NCBI GenBank assembly: GCA_019359285.1
Contig: JAHHHQ010000057.1
Coordinates: 21,622 to 85,621, forward strand
DNA from: Nodosilinea sp. WJT8-NPBG4
Lineage (GTDB): Bacteria; Cyanobacteriota; Cyanobacteriia; Phormidesmidales; Phormidesmidaceae
Length of the DNA stretch: 64,000 nucleotides
Direction of reading: 5' to 3'
A program made the translations under genes and the position numbers. This document shows, one piece after another, positions 17,688-26,787 of this stretch. The notes under the pieces were generated by a model. That model had not been told where the DNA came from. It did not search any database and saw only the letters and a list, made by a program, of their open reading frames with translations. Positions within the stretch are counted from its first letter, which is position 1, and each line of letters opens with the position of its first letter.

Positions 17688-18053
17688 ATGGCACAAATCC
17701 TTGATCCCCTCCCCTCCGATGGCCAGAGCCAGGTGCTCTGCTGCTATGTCAATGCCACCAGTAAGATTCAGATTGCTCGCATAACCAACGTGCCCGATTG
17801 GTACTTCGAACGGGTTGTGTTTCCGGGGCAGCGACTGCTTTTTGAAACTGTTCCCAAGGCTCTCCTAGAGATTCATACGGGCATGATGGCCAGCGCCATT
17901 TTGTCGGACAGCATCCCTTGCGATCGCTTGCAGATCGATGCCCCAGAACCCGCGGGTTTTGAGCCCGCCTCAGGTGATGAGCTTGAGGCGAGTCGATTAG
18001 CAGCCCCCCTAGATGAACCTGCAACCGCAGTAGCCATTTCATCCGCCAGCTAG
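17688..18053 (+). CDS. DUF1830 domain-containing protein
   Basis: 121 residues. The conserved domain (about 15-75) reads CCYVNATSKIQIARITNVPD and then WYFERVVFPGQRLLFE, followed by LEIHTG, as in the small DUF1830 family of cyanobacteria. The tail is acidic and low in complexity. Function unknown. The ATG at 17688 (MAQILDPLP) is chosen by domain length over a start at 17664. Confidence 0.8.
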   Translation: MAQILDPLPSDGQSQVLCCYVNATSKIQIARITNVPDWYFERVVFPGQRLLFETVPKALLEIHTGMMASAILSDSIPCDRLQIDAPEPAGFEPASGDELEASRLAAPLDEPATAVAISSAS

Positions 18054-18196
18054 TTCGGTAGACTAAAGGCTTGGTGTGCTGAGCCCTGACTATAGCGATC
18101 GCGTTTTGGCAGTAGCTTCATAGCGGGCTGAAGGTAGAGGTTCGACCTTCTTTATGCCACCAGGGCACAGCTGATGGTGACATTTGGGGGAGAACC

Positions 18197-18634
18197 ATGA
18201 ATTTACCTTCGTTTTTATGGCTGTGGCGGATTGCCGCCTGGTCAATGGGTCTTACGCTGACGGCTTATTTCTTGCTGGCCGTTACGGGTGGGGTGTTGTT
18301 TTACACCCGATCTGACGAACAAGAGCGCTCGTCCTGGCTGCGACCGCTACACATTGTTTTGGGCACAGGGGCAGTCAGCTTAGTCTTGGTGCTGCTCGCC
18401 ATCGGGGTGGTTGGCACCCTAGGCGAATATGGCCGGCTAGGTCATTCGGTCCACCTGCTGTTTGGGTTGACGGTGGTAGGGCTGGTGCTAGCTTCGGCCT
18501 GGAGCGCTAACCGTATTTCTGTAGAGCGGCCCTGGGCGCGATCGCTCCATGTCACCCTCAACAGTGCCCTTGGAGTAGCGCTGGCGGCCGCGGGGCTATC
18601 CGGTTGGCAGGTGGTGCAAAAGTATCTACCTTAA
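18197..18634 (+). CDS. DUF4079 family membrane protein
   Basis: 145 residues with four predicted membrane helices (about 10-35, 50-75, 83-103 and 120-138). The layout and histidines (PLHIVLGTG, HSVHLLFG, SLHVTLNSA) fit DUF4079, a cyanobacterial and plastid family resembling small cytochrome b561-like bundles; possible heme ligands are only an inference. An AGAA-rich site precedes the ATG. Confidence 0.75.
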   Translation: MNLPSFLWLWRIAAWSMGLTLTAYFLLAVTGGVLFYTRSDEQERSSWLRPLHIVLGTGAVSLVLVLLAIGVVGTLGEYGRLGHSVHLLFGLTVVGLVLASAWSANRISVERPWARSLHVTLNSALGVALAAAGLSGWQVVQKYLP

Positions 18635-18715
18635 AGAGGCAGACCCGAGGGCCTGGCCACTAACGCTGGGCTTGGGGCCAATATCTCTTGCTCTCTGTTC
18701 AGGCATCCCATTGGT

Positions 18716-19288
18716 ATGGTTGAGTCTTCGCCTTCAGCTACCCTGGCCCTTTCAGCCCCCCAGGTCTTTCACATTTCGCCGCTGATTCGCCTCACGCTGC
18801 TGCTGCTCTACCTGGCGCTGATGGGACCGCTGCCGTTTTTGGCTGAGGCTACCGACGCGGCGGTGTCGCCCATGGTATTAGCGGTTGGTATTGGGCTGGG
18901 CGGCCTGGGAATTTACGGCGCGCTGGGTCAGCGGGTCGAGGTGGATAGCGATGGCATTCGCGTGACTTACCCAGTATGGATTCGCTGGCTGTTTCGCGGC
19001 GGGTGGCAGCTGCCCTGGCGCGAGGCCCAAGCTTTAAAGCCTCGCTCAACTGGGCAGGGGGGCATTGTGTATTACTTTATTGGGGCCGATCAGCAGGCTT
19101 ACCTGTTACCGATGCGAGTGGCGGGTTTTGCCCGCTTGCTGGGCCTGGTTGAGACCTACACCGATCTCGACACCCAAGATATTAGACCCCTGGCTCAGCC
19201 CTGGATGTACTTTATTTTGCTGGGGTTTACCCTACTGCTGCTGCTGGTCGATGGTTGGACAATTACCACTGCGCTGCAAATGGGCTAG
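18716..19288 (+). CDS. Membrane protein with PH-like domain
   Basis: 190 residues. Two membrane helices (about 24-43 and 51-67) are followed by a soluble segment with VEVDSDGIRVTYPVWIRWLF and LPWREAQALKPRSTG, reminiscent of bacterial PH-like (bPH2/YdbT) domains, and one C-terminal helix (about 160-180). Family assignment is tentative. It follows the DUF4079 gene by 81 bases and may share its transcript. Confidence 0.65.
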   Translation: MVESSPSATLALSAPQVFHISPLIRLTLLLLYLALMGPLPFLAEATDAAVSPMVLAVGIGLGGLGIYGALGQRVEVDSDGIRVTYPVWIRWLFRGGWQLPWREAQALKPRSTGQGGIVYYFIGADQQAYLLPMRVAGFARLLGLVETYTDLDTQDIRPLAQPWMYFILLGFTLLLLLVDGWTITTALQMG

Positions 19289-19464
19289 GCGATCGCTGGC
19301 GCTCAGATTCTGTGGGATAGCGTTACTAATTAAGTGCAGCAGCCTGTGTACCGAGCCGCAGTAAACCAGGCGATCGCCCATCGGGCGGTATATTTAACCC
19401 AGAGTATTTTCAATCATTCTTGTGCTGATCGCAGGCTGCGATCGCGGCGCTATCAACCCAGGCT

Positions 19465-20577
19465 ATGACCCCACCGCCTATTCTTCGCCTTGATGCCATT
19501 ACGAAACGCTACAGCTCCCAACTACCCCCGGCAGTAGACCAGGTCAGCCTCAGTCTGGGACAAGGGGAGATTTTAGGATTGTTGGGACCGTCGGGCTGCG
19601 GCAAAACCACGCTGCTGCGACTGATTGCGGGGTTTGAAAAACCCGACAGGGGCACCCTCTACCTGGGCAGTCAGCCCGTGGGCGGGACGACCTGGCTACC
19701 GCCCGAGCGCCGTGATGTGGGCATAGTGTTTCAAGACTACGCCCTGTTTCCTCACCTGACGGTGGAGCAGAATGTCGCCTTTGGCCTCCAGCGGCGCGAT
19801 CGCAAAAGCCGGCAAGCTACCTCTGATCTCCAGCAGCGAACCGCTGAGGCGATCGCCCTAGTCGGGCTAGAAACCCTAACCCATCGCTTTCCCCACGAGC
19901 TATCGGGGGGACAGCAGCAGCGGGTGGCCCTAGCCCGTGCCCTGGCCCCACGTCCGGCAATCATTTTGCTAGACGAACCCTTTAGCAACCTGGATGTGCA
20001 GGTGCGTCTGTACCTGCGCCAGGAGGTGCGCGATATTTTGCGCCAGGTGGGGGCTTCCTGCGTCTTCGTCACCCACGACCAGGAAGAAGCCCTCGCCCTC
20101 GCCGATCGCGTTGCCGTCATGCACCAGGGTCAGCTGGAGCAAATTGATACGCCAGAGGCCGTCTATGGCCAGCCCGCCTCACGTTTTGTCGCCGAATTTG
20201 TCACCCAGGCCAACTTTTTGCCCGCCCAACCTAGCCCCCAGGGCTGGCAAACCGAGGTGGGCTGCTTTGGGGTCACCAGTGCTGAGACCGCCCAGGCGGA
20301 CCTGATGGTGCGCCAAGAAGATATGGCTTTGGTGGAAGATGCCCAAGGAACGGTGGTAGTACGCGATCGCCAGTTTTTAGGCCGAGAGTATAAGTATTGT
20401 CTGCAAACCCCTTCGGGGCAGCTGCTTTACGCTCGACTGCCCATGACTAGCGCGATCGATGTGGGCAGCCGAGTCCAGATCACGGTGCCGTCCCAGCGGT
20501 TGCGCCTATATACTCCCCAAACTAGTGGGTCGCCTACTCGATCGCACAGCTCGCTTTCGGCTGCCTCTCCTCGGTAG
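19465..20577 (+). CDS. ABC transporter ATP-binding protein, Fe3+/FutC type
   Basis: 370 residues. Walker A is GPSGCGKTT (41-49), the Q-loop is at VFQDYALFPHLT, the signature is LSGGQQQR (146-153) and Walker B is IILLDEP (166-172), followed by the H-loop FVTHDQEEAL. A TOBE-type domain occupies about 250-350. This layout is that of the importer ATPases for Fe3+, sulfate, spermidine or similar. The absence of permease and binding-protein genes nearby suggests an orphan ATPase, as for futC in some cyanobacteria. The substrate is an inference. Confidence 0.85.
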   Translation: MTPPPILRLDAITKRYSSQLPPAVDQVSLSLGQGEILGLLGPSGCGKTTLLRLIAGFEKPDRGTLYLGSQPVGGTTWLPPERRDVGIVFQDYALFPHLTVEQNVAFGLQRRDRKSRQATSDLQQRTAEAIALVGLETLTHRFPHELSGGQQQRVALARALAPRPAIILLDEPFSNLDVQVRLYLRQEVRDILRQVGASCVFVTHDQEEALALADRVAVMHQGQLEQIDTPEAVYGQPASRFVAEFVTQANFLPAQPSPQGWQTEVGCFGVTSAETAQADLMVRQEDMALVEDAQGTVVVRDRQFLGREYKYCLQTPSGQLLYARLPMTSAIDVGSRVQITVPSQRLRLYTPQTSGSPTRSHSSLSAASPR

Positions 20578-20688
20578 CGATCGCCCCTATACCGGCTAGC
20601 ACCAGCGTTTTGCAGTATGGTTACGCTTAGATTCTGCGAGCGGTTTTGTGCTGCTCTAGCCCCCTGTTTTATCGTTTCAGGTGATTCC

Positions 20689-21369
20689 ATGAATTGGGTT
20701 TTTCAACGCGTTTGCCTATCGCTGGCCCCACTGGCGCTGCTGACCGCTACCCCTGCCCTGGCCGCTGCCCCAGCGTTGACCGAAGCCGCATCACCCCTAC
20801 CGGAAACCTGGCTGGCTCAGGCAGGCACTATCGAAACAGTGCTGCTATTTGAGACTGAATCGATGGTGGTGCGCGTCTATCGCAGCGGAACGAGCCTATT
20901 CATGAATCTCTATAACAAGGCCACCGATGCGGTAGAACTGCGGGCTGCCCCAACGCAGCTCGTGCCCAGCACCCGCGATCAGACGGTCTACAGAGCCGGA
21001 GGCGAAGCCCAGCGGTTTGCCCGCATCAACGTGGTGGGCGAAACCGAGCTAGAAATTTTGGCCGCCAATGGTAGCGTTGTGCGCAAAGAGCCCGGCTTTA
21101 ACCCGGTGATCGGGGTACCCCTCGGTACCACCAACTTTCGTGGCAACAACTTTGCCCCCGGCACTTCGGCGCTCGTCCTGTCTGCTGAAGCCGCTCGGCT
21201 GCGATCGGCCCCGCGTCTGGGTAGCACCATCCTGAGCACGGCTCCCCGTCGCGCCGTAGTGGATGTCCTCGATCGGGGGGGAAACCCAGAAGACGGCTTT
21301 ATCTGGTATCAAGTTAACTACGAAGGCACCACTGGCTGGGTGCGAGGCGACCTGCTTCAGCCGACCTAG
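20689..21369 (+). CDS. Secreted SH3-like domain protein
   Basis: About 226 residues. A signal peptide ends around ALA-AAP (about 21-23). The C-terminal 60 residues (SAEAARLRSAPRLGSTILST and on to GTTGWVRGDLLQP) form a bacterial SH3 domain, usually binding peptidoglycan or cell-surface glycans. The middle part includes VVRVYRSGTSLFMNLYNK, similar to the start of the secreted protein at 2378, where RVFTQQGQPRINLFNK occurs. The last four bases overlap the convergent MBL-fold gene. The ATG at 20689 is chosen because it opens the signal peptide. Confidence 0.75.
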   Translation: MNWVFQRVCLSLAPLALLTATPALAAAPALTEAASPLPETWLAQAGTIETVLLFETESMVVRVYRSGTSLFMNLYNKATDAVELRAAPTQLVPSTRDQTVYRAGGEAQRFARINVVGETELEILAANGSVVRKEPGFNPVIGVPLGTTNFRGNNFAPGTSALVLSAEAARLRSAPRLGSTILSTAPRRAVVDVLDRGGNPEDGFIWYQVNYEGTTGWVRGDLLQPT

Positions 21370-22298
21370 GATGGTAGCTCAACCGATTCAGAAACGAGTT
21401 CGAGGGTCATGCCCTCGCGAGCCAGGCTGGCTTGGGCAAAGCTGGCCTGCACCTGACGCTCCAGCTGATCGAGCTGATCGTCGCTGTGGCACGGGTTGTG
21501 GTGAAACAGCACCAGGCGCTTAACCTGGCTCGCCTGGGCCACCTCAATGCCCAGGTGCCAGGGAACTAAGCCAGCACCATTGGGCTCTGAGTAGGCCGCA
21601 TCGGCATAGGTGCCATCAAAAATTAGGACGTCGGCCCCACTGGCCAACATCAGGAGATTGGGATCAACGCTCGTTTGGGTAGGGTCAGTATCAGTGGCAT
21701 AGACCAGCACGCGATCGCCCCAGCTGACCCGGTAGCCCAAAGCGCTGGTGTGGCGGTTCAGGCTCCAGGGTTCTACTAAGACATCGCCCAGGGCGATCGC
21801 ATCTCCCGCTGCAATGTTATGAAAGGTCATCGCGGCGGCCATCGTTTGCAGCGGCTTAAAAAAGTTGGGCCGCAGCATTTGTTCCGTGAGGCGCTGCTTG
21901 ATGGAGGCCCCGTTAAGGGCCTGGGCGCCGTAGATATCAAGCTGAGTCGCCGGAGCGAAAGCCGGAGCAAAGAAAGGAAAGCCCTGAATGCGATCCCATT
22001 GGGTATGGGTAAAGAAGAGGTGGGCAGCCACGGGCTGCTCCTGGGCCATGAGGTGGCGACCCAGCACCCGCAGGCCGGTGCCACCGTCGAAAATCAGCTG
22101 TTGACCACCCACCTGCACTTCAACGCAAGCCGTGTTGCCGCCGTAGCGCACCGTGTCTGCCCCCGGTGCAGGAATGTTGCCGCGCACTCCCCAAAAGTTC
22201 AGCCTAAAGGCTTGTGCTAGGGCAGCGGTTCCAGCCTGGGCCAGGTTCCCAGGCTGAGCAGTAAATAGGGCATCGGAAGGGCTAGCGATGTTGGCCAT
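21366..22298 (-). CDS. MBL-fold metallo-hydrolase-like protein with altered metal site
   Basis: 310 residues. The fold is shown by FWGVRGNIPAPG, GGNTACVEV, LIFDGGTGLR and the C-terminal LVLFHHNPCHSDDQLD. The central motif HxHxDH, which binds two metals, here reads H98-T-Q100-W-D102-R103, so two ligands are replaced. The rest resembles the cyclic-phosphodiesterase-like MBL group. It may bind one metal or be catalytically inactive. Its 3' end overlaps the convergent SH3-domain gene by four bases. Confidence 0.8.
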   Translation of the reverse strand: MANIASPSDALFTAQPGNLAQAGTAALAQAFRLNFWGVRGNIPAPGADTVRYGGNTACVEVQVGGQQLIFDGGTGLRVLGRHLMAQEQPVAAHLFFTHTQWDRIQGFPFFAPAFAPATQLDIYGAQALNGASIKQRLTEQMLRPNFFKPLQTMAAAMTFHNIAAGDAIALGDVLVEPWSLNRHTSALGYRVSWGDRVLVYATDTDPTQTSVDPNLLMLASGADVLIFDGTYADAAYSEPNGAGLVPWHLGIEVAQASQVKRLVLFHHNPCHSDDQLDQLERQVQASFAQASLAREGMTLELVSESVELPS

Positions 22299-22542
22299 GC
22301 AAATTCAACGTTTCACCAAGTTTAGACGGCGATTCATTGCTGTGCACCCCAACAACCAAACTTGGAGGGTGGTTTATTGTCACGCCTGTAGAGGATCCAT
22401 TGTGAGAGCTTCAATAGTCTACTCTCCAGCTCGAATCTAGTATTTCCCCAAAAATTTCTTTGACGGCCTACCCTGAGGTAAAGTTTCAGCCATTTGACCG
22501 ACCTGGATTCTGGCTAGTAGGGCTTCGCCCGTTCGTTAGGCA

Positions 22543-23172
22543 CTACGACATCAAATCGGGGGGATCGGGTAAATCGGCGGCACCAGGGTCACCGTCGCAA
22601 ATATGGTACGCAGTGCGCAGCCGTTCTAGGGCGCGCTGACCGCGCTTACGCAACGACGCTAGGGATACCCACTCTTCGCCAGCTGTCACCAGCTTTGTCT
22701 GCACCTGAGGCCAGGTCAGGCCTTCAACCACTTTCCACTGAATCAGATTGCGATCACCAGGTGATAGAGCAGCGAGGGCTTGCAGCACCGAGGCAATGGC
22801 ATTGGCAATCGTCTCGTCATCAACTGCCGCCGGACCGCCGTCAGCGGCCTCTTGCTCCATCAGTTCATCAAAGGCCACTGCTAGATAGCGCTGGCGATCG
22901 CGCTTGCACTCGCGAATGATGTTGTAAGCCGTGCGACGCATCCACGCCTTGGGCTGACGAATGTGCTCCTGGTTTTGCTGAGTATATCGAACGCCGCGCA
23001 GGTATGCTTCGACGAAAATGTCGATTTCGGTAATGTGAGCTTGCAGCCCAAACTGCTGAATGGTGCGCTTGATAAAGGCTAGTAGCGATCGAGCATGGGG
23101 GTTGTTGGGTTTGAGCAGAAGCTGCACATCATGGTTAAACTGCTGCGTTTCTGACGGAGGGTGAGACGGCAT
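22543..23172 (-). CDS. Sigma-70 family RNA polymerase sigma factor, ECF-like
   Basis: 209 residues. A region-2 segment (about 55-105, with TEIDIFVEAYLRGVRY and PKAWMRRTAYNIIRECKRDR) and a region-4 segment (about 135-195, LSPGDRNLIQWKVVEGLTWPQVQ) are visible, with no region 3, as in group 4 or cyanobacterial group 3-like factors. Target genes and signal are unknown. No anti-sigma gene is adjacent. Confidence 0.8.
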   Translation of the reverse strand: MPSHPPSETQQFNHDVQLLLKPNNPHARSLLAFIKRTIQQFGLQAHITEIDIFVEAYLRGVRYTQQNQEHIRQPKAWMRRTAYNIIRECKRDRQRYLAVAFDELMEQEAADGGPAAVDDETIANAIASVLQALAALSPGDRNLIQWKVVEGLTWPQVQTKLVTAGEEWVSLASLRKRGQRALERLRTAYHICDGDPGAADLPDPPDLMS

Positions 23173-23729
23173 GACTCTGGGTAGATGACCAGCGGTTAAG
23201 TTCTAATGTAGCGGCATCAAGTTTTCATAAAGCGTGAAGTTTCCCGACGAAGACTTGTGGTTCTCCAAAGACGACTGTGAGACCCTAGTTACAAAGTCGA
23301 CCGCCAACCCTTCCAACTAGCCGTTCAAACCTGTCTGTCTAAGCCCTCTAAGCCGTTTTTTTAGCGGTATAAAACCGCAAACAAGTCCTTACCGCAAATA
23401 GTAAATCTACTAGGCCACTACCCATTGTCAGGTCCTGATGACATGGATGCCGCACGGCTCACAACGGCGCTGCCCAGCGGGGACAAAAATAGGGCTTGAC
23501 GATGGTTAGTATGCGATCGTCAACAGGGCATCACCGAGGGGGTTTAATCGCGTAAACCATGCCCCATAGGCCTCGGCATCAGTCAACCGTTGCGACCTCT
23601 GTAATCCCGCGGACATTTTGGAGAAACAGCCGCTTAGTGTAGTCCTGTAGTGTGGGGCAAACGCAGGGCAGAGCGGCCCACCCTCTGCGACAATGGGCAG
23701 TACTTCTGTCATCGCGATTTGGCTGCCCC
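23173..23729. other. Divergent intergenic region of 557 bases
   Basis: It separates the sigma factor (minus) and CRR6-type (plus) genes. A GCGGT-ATAAA-ACCGC hairpin lies at about 23364-23378, preceded rather than followed by T residues on the plus strand. I see no gene. Confidence 0.4.
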
Positions 23730-24206
23730 ATGGCTCATACCATTACCCTGCACGAATCTCACCTGCAAAACCTTGATCTAACCCCGGCCCAGGAGGTGAT
23801 CGAGCCACTGCTGGCGGAAAGTAAGGTACTCAACAGCGAGCTTGGACTGCGGTTTGTCGTCGATATCAGCCGCGACCCCACTGACCCTCGCGAGTTGTCG
23901 GAGCTGCCGGAGGTCAGGCTGTGGTTTATTCGCTTAGATACCTACTACCCCTGGTTACCCCTAGTTTTAGACTGGGAGGCAGGCGAGCTAGGACGTTACG
24001 CCGCAATGCTGGTGCCCCACCAGTTCAGCCCTACCGAGGGCATTCGCTACAACCCGGAGGGGCTAGAAATTTTTATGATGGCGAAGATTTTTGTCATCGC
24101 GGCCTGGCTCAAGGGGCAGGGCATCACCCAATACACCCGTCTGAAGTTTATGACCCAAATGCTGGGCTATGAAATTGATGACGGGTTGTTTGAGCTGCTG
24201 GCTTGA
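23730..24206 (+). CDS. CRR6-type NDH-1 (NdhI) maturation factor
   Basis: 158 residues. The sequence matches the chlororespiratory reduction 6 family (DUF1817): RFVVDISRDPTDPRELSELP, LWFIRLDTYYPWLPLVLDW, the MLVPHQFSPTEGIRYNPEGL block and a C-terminal KFMTQMLGYEIDDGLFELL. In plants CRR6 is needed to assemble NdhI into the photosynthetic NDH-1 complex, which drives cyclic electron flow and CO2 uptake; the cyanobacterial protein has the same role. The ATG at 23730 is chosen from the family N-terminus. Confidence 0.85.
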   Translation: MAHTITLHESHLQNLDLTPAQEVIEPLLAESKVLNSELGLRFVVDISRDPTDPRELSELPEVRLWFIRLDTYYPWLPLVLDWEAGELGRYAAMLVPHQFSPTEGIRYNPEGLEIFMMAKIFVIAAWLKGQGITQYTRLKFMTQMLGYEIDDGLFELLA

Positions 24207-24227
24207 GGGAAAAGGGGGAAAGGTTTC

Positions 24228-24290
24228 GGATGCAAGGTTCAAGGCATGAAGTACAGCCCTACACCTTGCACCCTGCACCTTAAACCCTGT
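24228..24290. repeat. Dispersed intergenic repeat, copy 2
   Basis: CAAGGTTCAAGG on the left and CACCTTGCACCCTGCACCTT on the right form an imperfect inverted repeat in a convergent spacer. It resembles the copies at about 7868 and 41268. Confidence 0.55.
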
Positions 24291-24291
24291 C

Positions 24292-25023
24292 TTACACCAA
24301 GATCTCTGTAGGAGCCGATCGCTTGGTTTCGTAGTAGCGGCAGGCAAAGTAGCCAACGCTGTAGATCAGCGACGCATCGGAAGCAATGCCCAATACCGCG
24401 CCGAGGCCAGGAATTAGCTCGGCTATACTCAACCCCGATTTGACCATGCCAGCGGTGGTGGAGGACAGCAGCCAGATAGCCAGCACCTCGCCGCGGCGAT
24501 CGTGGTCGGTGGGCGAGTAGCCGTAGATAGTGGCGATGCGATAGATCATGTTGGCCTGAAGGGCGGCGATCGCACCAATATCCACTAGGGTCAGCGCCAG
24601 GGCCACTGGGGGGGCAAAGTTAGTAGCTAGACCAATGCCGGCTGCTTTAAGGGCGGTTTCGGCCATGACCCGCTGGGCCAGGGCGCGCTTGCTCTCTTGG
24701 GGATATTGCTGTCGGAGCTCGGCAACCTGCGATCGCACCGCTTCTACATTCACCTGACCCAGGGCGGCCAACAGCCACCGCATGCCCGGTAGAGCAGTGG
24801 CAAAGTGAATAAATGGCGAATCGGCAATGGGGCCAACGACGCTACCCACCGTAGCGGTTATCGGTTCAAAAAAGGGCTGAAACCTTTCTACCACTGCATT
24901 ACCGGTGCTGGCAGTGGCATTGTCGAGCACAGTCACAACCGCCTGCATGACCTGGGTAACCGCCTGAAAGGTGTCGCGGGCTTGATCGCTAGGCTCAGGA
25001 CTAGGGGGCGGGGTTGTGGTCAT
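24292..25023 (-). CDS. Membrane-associated protein, EcsC/DUF697-like
   Basis: About 243 residues. The central and C-terminal part (about 120-230) has amphipathic and hydrophobic helices (ALKAAGIGLATNFAPPVALALTLVDIGAIAALQANMIYRI, quoted by sense only; about 135-175) like the DUF697/EcsC membrane domains attached to some GTPases, but no GTPase domain is present. An ATG at 25023 (MTTTPPPSP) is preferred to 25092. Function unknown. Confidence 0.6.
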   Translation of the reverse strand: MTTTPPPSPEPSDQARDTFQAVTQVMQAVVTVLDNATASTGNAVVERFQPFFEPITATVGSVVGPIADSPFIHFATALPGMRWLLAALGQVNVEAVRSQVAELRQQYPQESKRALAQRVMAETALKAAGIGLATNFAPPVALALTLVDIGAIAALQANMIYRIATIYGYSPTDHDRRGEVLAIWLLSSTTAGMVKSGLSIAELIPGLGAVLGIASDASLIYSVGYFACRYYETKRSAPTEILV

Positions 25024-25104
25024 GGGGTTAGCCTCTGCATCGCATGGGGTTCTATTCCACTCATAACTAATTATCGGTGACCTGGCATCCATCCCCAGGT
25101 GAGG

Positions 25105-25944
25105 TCAGCGGGTGATCAAAAGCTCGCTGATTTTGCCCCGGCGCCCAGCACGGGAGTTAATTGCCCGCGCCGCCAGAATCGGGTGCATCGTAAACCCCTG
25201 GTAGAGCTCACGGATAAATTCGCAGTCAGAGTTCGACAGCATGACCCGCTGCCCCTGGCTGATCAAGGTCCGAAACACCGCTGCCAGACGCTCTTGGTCA
25301 GCTCCGGTAAAGCCGTAGCGGCTGTAACCCGTAAAGCTGCTGGTGGAGCTAAGCGGGTGGTAGGGCGGGTCAAAGTAGACGAAGTCGCCCGAGGAAATCG
25401 ATCGCTCTAGCAGCATTTCAAACGAAAAGGTGTGAATCTCAGCGGTTTGCAACGCCGCCGAGGCCGCCCGCAGCAGCGATGGATCGCAAATGGTGGGGTT
25501 TTTGTAGTTTCCCACTGGCACGTTGAAATGACCCTGGGAATTTTCGCGATAGAGGCCGTTGTAGCAAGTTTTGTTGAGGTAGATCAGGCGGGCGGCGCGC
25601 TCCACGGGCGATCGCAAATTTTGCCGCTGGCGCACCTGGTAGTAGTAGTCGGGGTTGTGGCGGCGCTGGTGATCCCACAGATGACGAATTAGCGTTTCGA
25701 CCCGGTCGCGCACACAGCAGTAAACGTTGACCAGCTCGGGGTTAATATCCCCCAGCACCGCCCGCCTCGCCCGCCCCACCAGGTGAAAGAACATCGCCCC
25801 ACCGCCCAAAAACGGCTCGTAGTAGGTATCGATGGTTGTGGGCAAAAACGGCTCGTACTGACTAAGCAGACGACCTTTGCCACCCGCCCATTTGAGAAAA
25901 GGGCGAGCCTGTAGCGTCGGGGGTGCAGAGAGGGCAACTGTCAC
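25105..25944 (-). CDS. dam: Dam-family DNA adenine-N6 methyltransferase
   Basis: About 280 residues. The order of motifs is that of the Dam class: FLKWAGGKGRLL (AdoMet motif X), YYEPFLGGGAMFFHL (motif I) and FVYFDPPYHPL (motif IV, DPPY). Dam methylates adenine in GATC; cyanobacterial orthologues of this type are known GATC methylases. HIP1, GCGATCGC, contains this site, so the enzyme would modify every HIP1 copy. A GTG start at 25944, 14 codons before the first motif, is preferred over a longer ORF to 26016. No restriction gene is adjacent. Confidence 0.88.
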   Translation of the reverse strand: MTVALSAPPTLQARPFLKWAGGKGRLLSQYEPFLPTTIDTYYEPFLGGGAMFFHLVGRARRAVLGDINPELVNVYCCVRDRVETLIRHLWDHQRRHNPDYYYQVRQRQNLRSPVERAARLIYLNKTCYNGLYRENSQGHFNVPVGNYKNPTICDPSLLRAASAALQTAEIHTFSFEMLLERSISSGDFVYFDPPYHPLSSTSSFTGYSRYGFTGADQERLAAVFRTLISQGQRVMLSNSDCEFIRELYQGFTMHPILAARAINSRAGRRGKISELLITR

Positions 25945-26112
25945 AGAATCGCCTAAGATCAAATGTACTTGTTTAAAGAATGTCCCAACTATAGCAAAGC
26001 TCAGCCGGAGCAACACTCTTTTGTCGTGGGTTAGGATGTAAAACGAGTTAAATTCAGAGTCAGTGCGCTAGGCTTTGCGCGCATTGGTCCCTAGAGCCCC
26101 CAGTCTGCCGCT

Positions 26113-26310
26113 ATGAAAGATTTTTTTGACAACATCTCTCGCTATCCGCGCTACTTTATTTCCTTCACCCTGGGCGTATTTTTTAATGCTGCCCAGCCCC
26201 TAGTGCCGCTGCTGAAGCAACCCGCCACGGCGATCGCGCTAATTGGTGCCATGGTGGCTGGCTTTTTGTTTCTCAGCTTTACCCTGCGGGCAATGCTGGG
26301 CCTAGGTTAA
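26113..26310 (+). CDS. DUF751 (Ycf33-like) small membrane protein
   Basis: 65 residues, with two hydrophobic segments (about 15-35 and 42-60) separated by KQPATA. The N-terminal MKDFFDNISRYPRYFISF is typical of DUF751, conserved in cyanobacteria and some plastids (ycf33). Function unknown. It heads a run with rbfA and nagZ in the same direction, an arrangement common in cyanobacteria. Confidence 0.85.
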   Translation: MKDFFDNISRYPRYFISFTLGVFFNAAQPLVPLLKQPATAIALIGAMVAGFLFLSFTLRAMLGLG

Positions 26311-26334
26311 TGCCATTACCAGGAGTACAGACCG

Positions 26335-26787
26335 ATGCCAAATAATCGTCGCGTTGAGCGGGTGGCTTCTCTCATCAAACGAGAAATTAGCCAGATGATG
26401 ATGCTCGACATCAAAGATGACCGCGTGGGGGCTGGCATGGTCAGCGTTACCGATGTCGATGTGTCGGGCGACCTGCAACACGCCAAGGTGTTTGTCAGCA
26501 TCTATGGCACCCCCGAAGCCAAAGCCGAAACCATGGAGGGCCTCCACGCCGCCACCGGCTTTGTGCGCAGCGAGCTGGGCCAGCGGTTGCGACTGCGACG
26601 CACCCCCGAAATTATCTTTAAAGAAGACGTGGGTATGGAGCGCGGCACCAATGTGTTGAACCTAATCAACCAGCTCAGCCAAGAGCGAGCCGCAAAGGGC
26701 CTGACCGACGAGTTTTTTGAGGATGACGCGGGCACCCCTGAGGCCGCTACCCTCGACGAACCCATCCCCGGAGATGAGGAAGAGTGA
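26335..26787 (+). CDS. rbfA: Ribosome-binding factor A
   Basis: 150 residues. The KH-type fold begins NNRRVERVASLIKREISQMM and includes GMVSVTDVDVSGDLQHAKVF and LRRTPEIIFKED. RbfA binds the 30S subunit and assists 16S 5'-end maturation, especially in the cold. An acidic C-terminal tail extends beyond the fold. The stop overlaps the GTG start of the nagZ-like gene (GTGA), so they are translationally coupled. Confidence 0.95.
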   Translation: MPNNRRVERVASLIKREISQMMMLDIKDDRVGAGMVSVTDVDVSGDLQHAKVFVSIYGTPEAKAETMEGLHAATGFVRSELGQRLRLRRTPEIIFKEDVGMERGTNVLNLINQLSQERAAKGLTDEFFEDDAGTPEAATLDEPIPGDEEE

